From Oscillospiraceae bacterium (GTDB lineage: Bacteria; Bacillota; Clostridia; Oscillospirales; Oscillospiraceae): a stretch of DNA of 34,565 nt. Where the stretch lies: NCBI GenBank assembly GCA_015068395.1, contig SVKP01000034.1:1-34565 (forward strand), in the 5' to 3' direction. The notes under the pieces are model-generated. The model saw only the letters and a list, made by a program, of their open reading frames with translations, did no database searches and was not told the origin of the DNA. The translations under genes and the position numbers were made by a program. Positions 29,212 to 34,565 of this stretch are shown piece by piece; position 1 is the first letter of the stretch, and every line of letters begins with the position of its first letter.

Positions 29212-29835
29212 ATGAATCAATACATCACAGGGACCATGATAAAACGCCTGCGCGAGGGCAGGGGGCTGACGCAGCAGCGGCTTGCCGAGCTGGTGAACGT
29301 CAGCGACAAGACAATCTCCAAGTGGGAGACGGGCCGGGGATATCCTGATATCTCACTGGTCGAGCCGCTCTCCGCCGCGCTGGGCGTTTCGGTGATCGAG
29401 CTGTTTTCCGGCGAGGATGTGGTGAACACCAACCGCGCGGCAAACATGCTGCGGATGAAGCTCTATGTCTGCCCGCTGTGCGGGAACGTGATCCAGAGCA
29501 CGGGCGAGGCGGTGGTCAGCTGCTGCGGGATCGTGCTTCCGCCGCTGGAGGCGGAGCCCGCCGACGAGCAGCACCCCGTTCATGTGGAGCGCATCGAGAA
29601 CGAATACTATGTCACGGTCCGCCACGAGATGAGCAAGACGCATTACATCTCATTCCTCGCGGCGGCGAGGGACGACGGGTGGGAGCTCAAAAAGCTGTAC
29701 CCGGAGGGAGACGCGGAGGCGTGCTTTCCCATCGGCGGAACGCGGTATCTGTACTGCTGCTGCAACCGGCACGGCCTGTTCAGAATACCCGTGCCGCCCG
29801 CGCGGAACGGGACGGACGGCAAGGAAACGGCATAA
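29212..29835 (+). CDS. XRE regulator fused to a desulfoferrodoxin-like iron domain
   Basis: Residues 1-70 are an XRE helix-turn-helix (REGRGLTQQRLAELVNVSDK then TISKWETGRGYPDISLVEPL). From about 85 it reads as a desulfoferrodoxin: YVCPLCGN...VSCCG supplies the rubredoxin-like four-cysteine site. The superoxide-reductase site ligands are present as QH, RHEM, HYI and CNRHG (four His and one Cys by comparison with known enzymes). The catalytic lysine next to the first His is Gln (EQH), so superoxide reduction may be impaired while iron binding is kept. The likely role is a redox or iron sensing repressor. RBS lies in a hairpin (29164-29198). ATG 29212 is 9 bases after AAAGGAG; the other nearby ATG is out of frame. 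Confidence 0.85.
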   Translation: MNQYITGTMIKRLREGRGLTQQRLAELVNVSDKTISKWETGRGYPDISLVEPLSAALGVSVIELFSGEDVVNTNRAANMLRMKLYVCPLCGNVIQSTGEAVVSCCGIVLPPLEAEPADEQHPVHVERIENEYYVTVRHEMSKTHYISFLAAARDDGWELKKLYPEGDAEACFPIGGTRYLYCCCNRHGLFRIPVPPARNGTDGKETA

Positions 29836-29879
29836 CGGGACGGCGCGGCTTGCAGCCGCCGTAAAACAAGGAGGAGCAT

Positions 29880-30551
29880 ATGAGCGGAAAGCTGTTTGCA
29901 CAGGCGATCATAAAGGTTTTGAGCGGAGTTGTCATCGTGGGCGCGCTGCTCTTTCTCCCGGCAGGGACGTTCGCCTATCCGCAGGCGTGGCTGCTGCTCG
30001 GCATTTTGTTTCTGCCGATGTTCGCCGCGGGGTTCGTGATGATGGCGAAGTGCCCGGAGCTTCTGAAAAAGAGACTGAACGCAAAGGAGGAGCAGGCGGA
30101 GCAGAAAACGGTCGTGATGCTCAGCGGACTGATGTTCATCGGCGCGTTTGTCTTTGCGGGGCTGAGCTTCCGCTTCGGCTGGCTCATGCTGCCCGGATGG
30201 GCGTCCTGTGCGGCGGCTGCGGTATTCCTGCTGGGGTACGCGCTCTATGCCGAGGTGCTGCGCGAAAACGAATATCTCTCCCGGACCATTGAGATCCAGG
30301 AGGGGCAGAAGGTCGTCGACACGGGGCTGTACGGCGTGGTGCGCCACCCGATGTACATGACGACGCTGCTGCTGTTCCTCTCCATGCCGCTGGTGCTGGG
30401 CTCTGCGATCTCCTTTTTGATTATGCTCGCGTACATCCCCATCATCGCGAAGCGCATCCGAAACGAGGAGGAGGTTCTGGAAAAAGGGCTGGACGGGTAT
30501 ACGGCGTACAAGCAGCGCGTCCGCTACCGGGTGATCCCGTTTATCTGGTAG
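29880..30551 (+). CDS. Isoprenylcysteine methyltransferase-type membrane protein
   Basis: The 223-residue protein has five or so hydrophobic segments, then the conserved ICMT/PEMT block DTGLYGVVRHPMYMTTLLLF with the RHPxY motif, and NEEEVLEKGLDGYTAYKQRV near the end. ICMT-family enzymes methylate carboxyls or amines of lipophilic substrates with SAM at the membrane. Bacterial members have unclear roles. RBS AAGGAGG lies just upstream of ATG 29880, in the 44-base gap after the XRE-Dfx gene; the two genes are probably co-transcribed. Confidence 0.82.
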   Translation: MSGKLFAQAIIKVLSGVVIVGALLFLPAGTFAYPQAWLLLGILFLPMFAAGFVMMAKCPELLKKRLNAKEEQAEQKTVVMLSGLMFIGAFVFAGLSFRFGWLMLPGWASCAAAAVFLLGYALYAEVLRENEYLSRTIEIQEGQKVVDTGLYGVVRHPMYMTTLLLFLSMPLVLGSAISFLIMLAYIPIIAKRIRNEEEVLEKGLDGYTAYKQRVRYRVIPFIW

Positions 30552-30594
30552 ACGAAATATACATATAGTAAGCGAATTTGCGGGGAGGCAGGCT

Positions 30595-31539
30595 ATGGTA
30601 AACGAAAAGATCGTTGTCGGGGAGGGCACGGAGTATCCGCTCCACGGAATGCTGACGCTGCCGGACGACACGGCGGAGAAGGTTCCCGCCGTCGTCTTTG
30701 TCCACGGCTCGGGGCCGAGCAACATGAACGAGCAGATCTATCAGCTGACGCCGTTCAAGGACCTCGCGGAGGGGCTGGCGGCGCGCGGGATCGCGTCGGT
30801 CCGCTATGACAAAAGGACCTTTGCCTACGCGGCGAAAATGAAAAACACGCTTATCACCGTCAAGGAGGAGACGATTGACGACGCGCTCCTTGCCGCGGAG
30901 CTGCTTCGCCGCGACATGCGCATCGACCCGGACGCCGTCTACATCGTCGGGCACAGCATGGGCGCCATGCTCGCGCCGCGCATCGACGCGGAGGGCGGAC
31001 GCTTCCGCGGGCTCATCCTTATGGCGGGCACGCCCTTCCGGCTTGAGGATATCGTCGTGCGGCAGCTGCGGCAGTCGGGGCGCTCCGGGCACGGGCTCAT
31101 GCGTGCGATCGCCCGGCTGGAGGACAAGCTGTTCAGCAAGAAGTTCGATGGGCTCTACGAGCTTTCCGACGAGGAGGCGAAAAAGAAAAAGTTTGCCGGT
31201 GCGGCGACGCTCTATTACTTCAAGGAGATGGGACAAAAGACGGCGGCGGACTACCTGCTGGAAAATGACACGCCCGCTTTGATCCTCCAGGGCGGCATGG
31301 ACTTTCAGGTGCTGCCGTCGGAGGACTACGCCCGCTTTCGGGAGCTGCTGAAGGACCGGCCCAACGTGGAATACCGCCTGTATGACGACCTCAACCACAT
31401 ATTTGTCAAGGGCATCTACAACAACATTCTGAAGGCGTCAAAGGAGTACAAGGTCGAGCAGCACATCGGCGCGGAGGTGATTGACGACATCGCCGCTTTC
31501 ATCCGTGGCACCCTGACTGAATCGGTAAAACCCGAATAA
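30595..31539 (+). CDS. Alpha/beta hydrolase (esterase/peptidase type)
   Basis: The 314-residue protein has VVFVHGSGPSN (33-43, oxyanion turn), YIVGHSMGAMLAP (116-128, nucleophile Ser121) and DDLNHIF with the catalytic His. An acid residue is likely in LILQGGMDFQV. It resembles dienelactone-hydrolase/esterase-like members with N-terminal YPLHGMLTLPDD. RBS GGGGAGG lies 8 bases before ATG 30595. It follows the ICMT gene by 43 bases and is the last gene of the block; a good bidirectional terminator follows. Substrate unknown; no signal peptide, so cytoplasmic. Confidence 0.88.
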   Translation: MVNEKIVVGEGTEYPLHGMLTLPDDTAEKVPAVVFVHGSGPSNMNEQIYQLTPFKDLAEGLAARGIASVRYDKRTFAYAAKMKNTLITVKEETIDDALLAAELLRRDMRIDPDAVYIVGHSMGAMLAPRIDAEGGRFRGLILMAGTPFRLEDIVVRQLRQSGRSGHGLMRAIARLEDKLFSKKFDGLYELSDEEAKKKKFAGAATLYYFKEMGQKTAADYLLENDTPALILQGGMDFQVLPSEDYARFRELLKDRPNVEYRLYDDLNHIFVKGIYNNILKASKEYKVEQHIGAEVIDDIAAFIRGTLTESVKPE

Positions 31540-31543
31540 AAGG

Positions 31544-31591
31544 CAAAGCCTTCCGTTCTCGGCTGAAAACGGAAGGCTTTGATGCTTTTTT
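31544..31591. terminator. Bidirectional terminator between hydrolase and xdhC
   Basis: CAAAGCCTTCCGTT / AACGGAAGGCTTTG, perfect 14-bp stem with a 10-base loop, followed by TTTTTT at 31586-31591. On the minus strand it is followed by CCTTTTATTC. Confidence 0.92.
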
Positions 31592-31595
31592 GATA

Positions 31596-32090
31596 TCAGA
31601 AGTCGATTTCCTTTCCGCAGCGGCGGTACATCGTCTTTTTGACCGCACGGAAGATGTTTTCGTAGCCTGTGCAGCGGCACAGGTGGCCGGAGAGCAGCTT
31701 GCGCAGCTCCTCGTCGCTGTAGAGCTTCCCGGTCTCCAGAATCTCCACCGCCGTCATGATGAAGCCCGGCGTGCAGAAGCCGCACTGGATCGCCGCCTCG
31801 TCGACGAATGCCTGCTGGATGTCGGACAGCTCGCCGTCGGGGCTGAGCAGGCCCTCCAGCGTGCGGATATCCTTGCCCTCCGCCCAGACCGCAAGATAGA
31901 TGCAGGAGTTGAACGCCTCGCCGTCGATGAGCACGTTGCATGCGCCGCATTCGCCGACCTCGCAGCCCTTCTTGACGGAGGTGAGGTGATAGTCGTTGCG
32001 CAGCATGTCGGTCAGCGACGCGCGCACGTCCACCATCTTCTCGGCTTCCTTGCCGTTGATCGTGCAGTGTATCAGCTTGTACTGACTCAT
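31596..32090 (-). CDS. xdhC: Xanthine dehydrogenase-type 2[2Fe-2S] subunit
   Basis: The 164-residue iron-sulfur subunit of a molybdenum hydroxylase passes electrons from the pterin to FAD. Ligands are complete: CEVGECGAC plus Cys63 (residues 43, 48, 51, 63) for the plant-type cluster, and CGFCTPG with HLCRCTG (103, 106, 138, 140) for the second. Length is normal (150-170). RBS AGGAGG precedes ATG 32090, which overlaps the xdhB stop (ATGA). Third gene of xdhA-xdhB-xdhC. The subunit symbols follow the E. coli naming. Confidence 0.95.
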   Translation of the reverse strand: MSQYKLIHCTINGKEAEKMVDVRASLTDMLRNDYHLTSVKKGCEVGECGACNVLIDGEAFNSCIYLAVWAEGKDIRTLEGLLSPDGELSDIQQAFVDEAAIQCGFCTPGFIMTAVEILETGKLYSDEELRKLLSGHLCRCTGYENIFRAVKKTMYRRCGKEIDF

Positions 32091-32971
32091 GCCAACTCAC
32101 CTCCTGCCAGCTCCACGGCGCGCGCCAGCGCACGCTTCGCCATCTCAACCGCGATGTGCTGCCGGAACGCCTTGCTCGCGCGCCAGGAATCGCGGGGGTT
32201 GATGTCGTCGATCACCGCGCGGGAGAAGCGCTCCGCCAGCTCCCGCGTCGCCTGCGCGCCGTTCGCCGCGGCCTCGGCGGTGGGGCAGCGCATGGGCACC
32301 GGGCCCGCTACGCCGTAGGCGATGCGGCAGCGCTCGATGGTCTTCTTATCCGCCGCGAGGCGCACGTTCACGCTGCACCCCAGCGTCGCGATCTCCATCG
32401 CATTGCGAAGGCCGTACTTGATGTAGTGGCCGAAGGTGTTCTCCCAGCTCGCCTTGGGGATCAGGATCGCCGTCTGTATCTCATCGGGGTGAATGTCGAC
32501 CTGTCCCGCTTTGATGTAAAAGTCTCGGATGGGCAGGCGGCGGACGCCGTTTTGCCCGGTCAGCTCGACGATCGCCTCATACGCGTGGAGCGTGGAGGCG
32601 GAGTCGGCGGAGGTGACGCCGTTGCAGGTGTTGCCGCCGATGGTGCCGATGTTGCGGATCTGCGGCGAGCCGACCTGGTCCACCGCCTCGCCGAGCACGT
32701 TGCAGTATTTCTGGATCAGCGGGTCGCGCGTGATGTGGGAAAAGCTCGTCAGCGAGCCGATGCGCAGGTTTTCCTCGCCGTCCATCGTCACGCCGCGCAG
32801 CGCGTCGACGCCGTAGATCGAGATGAGCTCCTTCCCGGCACGGCGGCCCTCGCGCATCTGCACCAGCACGTCCGAGCCCCCGGCGATGATCTGCGCCTCC
32901 GGGTGCTCCACGCGGAGCCGGACGGCGTCCTCCACGCTCTGCGCCTCATAGAGCGCCTTCATATCATACAT
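32087..32971 (-). CDS. xdhB: Xanthine dehydrogenase-type FAD-binding subunit
   Basis: The 294-residue subunit holds FAD and passes electrons to NAD+ or another acceptor. Signature segments are AQIIAGGSDVLVQMREG (about 26-42) and RNIGTIGGNTCNGVTSADSA (about 106-125), both FAD-binding in the CO dehydrogenase flavoprotein/XDH-B family. It ends with the usual FRQHIAVEMAKRALARA helix. RBS GAGGAGG precedes ATG 32971. It starts 3 bases after xdhA ends. No anomaly seen. Confidence 0.95.
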   Translation of the reverse strand: MYDMKALYEAQSVEDAVRLRVEHPEAQIIAGGSDVLVQMREGRRAGKELISIYGVDALRGVTMDGEENLRIGSLTSFSHITRDPLIQKYCNVLGEAVDQVGSPQIRNIGTIGGNTCNGVTSADSASTLHAYEAIVELTGQNGVRRLPIRDFYIKAGQVDIHPDEIQTAILIPKASWENTFGHYIKYGLRNAMEIATLGCSVNVRLAADKKTIERCRIAYGVAGPVPMRCPTAEAAANGAQATRELAERFSRAVIDDINPRDSWRASKAFRQHIAVEMAKRALARAVELAGGELA

Positions 32972-32974
32972 GGG

Positions 32975-34565
32975 TCATGCCTCCTCTTGCCAGTCGTCGT
33001 GAATCAGCCCCGCCTTGGTGAACTCCGCGAACAGGACGTGCGGGTTGATCGGGTTGTGGTCGACGGCGACGCCCGTCGCGTTCAAAATCGCGTTGCGGAT
33101 CGCCGGCGCGCCCGAGCAGGCGGGCGGCTCGCCGAGCGCCTTGGTGCCGAACGGCGAGGTCGGCTCCGCGTTTTCCACGAACTCCGCCTCAAGATGCGGG
33201 TGGTCCAGGAAGGTGGAGAGCTTGTAGTCCAGCAGGTTGCCGTTGAGCGGCTTGCCGGTCTTTTCGTCGAAGATCAGCTGCTCGGAAAGACCGAAGCCGA
33301 TCGCCATCGACATACCGCCGTGGACCTGCGCCGCGGCGAGGGCGGGGTTGATAAGCCTGCCGCAGTCGTGGACGTTGACGATGTCCTTGACCGTGACCTT
33401 GCACAGCGGGATATCGACCTCCACCTCGGCAAAGGTGCAGCCGAAGGAGTAGGCATTGTTGCGGATGGTGAAGGTGCTCTCGGCGGTGATGTGCTCGCTG
33501 TGAACGGGGTTGTACTGCGCGGTCATTGCCAGCTCTGAGAGGTTCATGAGCGCCATGCCGTCCTCTTTTCGGACGATCTGCCCGTCCACAATGTCCATGC
33601 AGGCGACCGACTGCCGCGTGACCTCATTGGCATACTTGAGGATTTTTTCGCGCAGCAGATCCGCAGTCTGCCGGATGGAGAAGCCCGCCACATAGGTCTG
33701 GCGCGAGGCATAGGCGCCGAGACCCGTCGGCGTGATATCGGTGTCCTGGCAGGAGACGACGTGCACGTCGCGGTAGCTTTTGAGCCCCACCGCCTCGGCG
33801 ACCATCTGGGCGTAGGCGGTGTCCGCGCCCTGCCCGATCTCAGTCTCGCCGCACTGGAAGGTCACGGTGCCGTCGAGATTGAGCAGCATGCGGTTGGACG
33901 AGGTCTCCAGCGAAATGGGATAGACCGCGGTGTTGTACCAGAAGGTCGCCATGCCGATGCCGCGGCGGACGTCGCCGGTGTCGTTCGCGAATTCCTTCTT
34001 CTTGCGCTCGTAGTCGATGTACGCCGCGCCCTTTGCCATGCACTCGCGGAAGCTGTCGTAGTAATTGGTGTTGCCGGAAAACGCGTCGTGGAAGCCCTTC
34101 GGCATGACGTTCTTTTTGCGGAACTCGAAGGAGTCCATGCCCAGCGCCGCCGCGCAGTCCTCAATGTTGCTCTCGTCGGCAAAGCTCGCCTGCGGCATGC
34201 CGTAGCCGCGCATGGCGCCCGCGGCGGGGCGGTTGGTGAACACGGTCCACGCGTCGCACTCCATGTTCTCGCAGGGATAGTGCTGCGGGAAGGAGCCCAT
34301 CGCCTTGGCGACGATGGAGTGACCGTGGGAGGCATAGGCGCCCTGGTTGGAGAAGCACTCCACCTTGCGCGCGGCGATCGTGCCGTCCTTCCTGAGCCAT
34401 GTGACGATGTGGAAGCGGATGGCGTGGCGCACGCGGTTGCTGACGAAGGTCTCCTCGCGCGCGCAGTCGAGCCGGACGCAGCGCCCGCCGACCTGCGTGG
34501 AGCACCACGCGCACAGCGGCTCGTAGAGCGCGTCCTGCTTGTTGCCGAAGCCGCCGCCGATGTAG
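32975..34565 (-). CDS. xdhA: Xanthine dehydrogenase-type molybdopterin subunit (5' end cut by window)
   Basis: The N-terminal part lies beyond the window; the frame continues to the edge, beginning YIGGGFGNKQDALYEPLCAW. Molybdenum-cofactor motifs are present: GGGFGNKQ, AGAMRGYGMPQASFADE, ETEIGQGADTAYAQMVAE and GTKALGEPPACSGAPAIRNA, where the Glu of GEPP is the catalytic base. It should hydroxylate purines or a related heterocycle at the molybdenum site. The tracked start at 34432 is an internal GTG. Together with yqeB/yqeC elsewhere in the window the enzyme may be of the labile-selenium type, though nothing in its sequence alone proves that. Confidence 0.93.
   Translation of the reverse strand, partial: YIGGGFGNKQDALYEPLCAWCSTQVGGRCVRLDCAREETFVSNRVRHAIRFHIVTWLRKDGTIAARKVECFSNQGAYASHGHSIVAKAMGSFPQHYPCENMECDAWTVFTNRPAAGAMRGYGMPQASFADESNIEDCAAALGMDSFEFRKKNVMPKGFHDAFSGNTNYYDSFRECMAKGAAYIDYERKKKEFANDTGDVRRGIGMATFWYNTAVYPISLETSSNRMLLNLDGTVTFQCGETEIGQGADTAYAQMVAEAVGLKSYRDVHVVSCQDTDITPTGLGAYASRQTYVAGFSIRQTADLLREKILKYANEVTRQSVACMDIVDGQIVRKEDGMALMNLSELAMTAQYNPVHSEHITAESTFTIRNNAYSFGCTFAEVEVDIPLCKVTVKDIVNVHDCGRLINPALAAAQVHGGMSMAIGFGLSEQLIFDEKTGKPLNGNLLDYKLSTFLDHPHLEAEFVENAEPTSPFGTKALGEPPACSGAPAIRNAILNATGVAVDHNPINPHVLFAEFTKAGLIHDDWQEEA

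Noticed and set aside
1-34565. tRNA, rRNA, CRISPR array or prophage genes
   Set aside because: None found on either strand by reading for repeat spacing, cloverleaf ends or integrase/terminase motifs; faint ones could be missed without tools.

Overview
The window comes from a high-GC (roughly 60% or more by eye) anaerobic Firmicute, most likely a gut member of the Oscillospiraceae/Ruminococcaceae. The basis is clostridial gene families (DegV, ThyX in place of ThyA, a ferredoxin-type thioredoxin system, aldehyde ferredoxin oxidoreductase, L-cysteine desulfidase, a desulfoferrodoxin domain, SLH/CHAP surface protein), strong AGGAGG ribosome binding sites and good sigma-A type promoters (TTGnnn-17-TATAAT). 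No respiratory genes are visible. Taxonomy is inference. No tRNA, rRNA, CRISPR array, insertion sequence or phage gene was found.

Region 1 (1-8250) is mostly housekeeping: the end of pnp, then mnmE, degV and prmA, a secreted protein with two stalk-like repeats, a small unknown minus-strand gene, an unusual double-module ThyX, and a membrane sensor with a degenerate GGDEF domain. Region 2 (8250-14400) is a cofactor and sulfur block. A minus-strand operon yqeC-yqeB-cobO (selenium-dependent molybdenum hydroxylase maturation, plus cobalamin adenosylation) is divergent from a ModE-like regulator. It is followed by a short thioredoxin-reductase-like flavoprotein with trxA, then cyuA (cysteine desulfidase) and a PHP phosphoesterase.

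Region 3 (14435-21730) is the most novel part. A tight six-gene minus-strand operon, with a clear promoter at 21700-21728, encodes an old-yellow-enzyme/dienoyl reductase flavoprotein, an SDR, a tocopherol-cyclase/AttH-like protein, an aldehyde ferredoxin oxidoreductase, a 2[4Fe-4S] ferredoxin and a MoaD/ThiS-like sulfur carrier. It looks like a reductive pathway for a lipophilic unsaturated or carbonyl/carboxyl compound, made with its own electron carrier and pterin-cofactor part. The substrate cannot be read from sequence.

Region 4 (21764-31540) is accessory: a secreted CHAP-SLH protein, a degraded HAD fragment, a MATE exporter, two alpha/beta hydrolases, a small membrane peptide, two GNAT acetyltransferases, a Schlafen/AlbA_2-type regulator, an XRE regulator fused to a complete desulfoferrodoxin-like module behind an RBS-proximal hairpin, and an isoprenylcysteine-methyltransferase-like membrane enzyme. 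Region 5 (31596-34565) is a minus-strand xanthine-dehydrogenase-type molybdenum hydroxylase operon (xdhA-xdhB-xdhC), cut by the window edge. It is the natural client of yqeB/yqeC.

Most genes are unidirectional blocks with one-to-four-base ATGA overlaps, and several convergent junctions carry shared hairpin terminators. Many long open frames in the ORF track are high-GC antisense shadows and were left out. There is no gene-free stretch longer than 300 bases; the longest (about 185 and 176 bases, near 23249-23433 and 29036-29211) hold promoters and inverted repeats.
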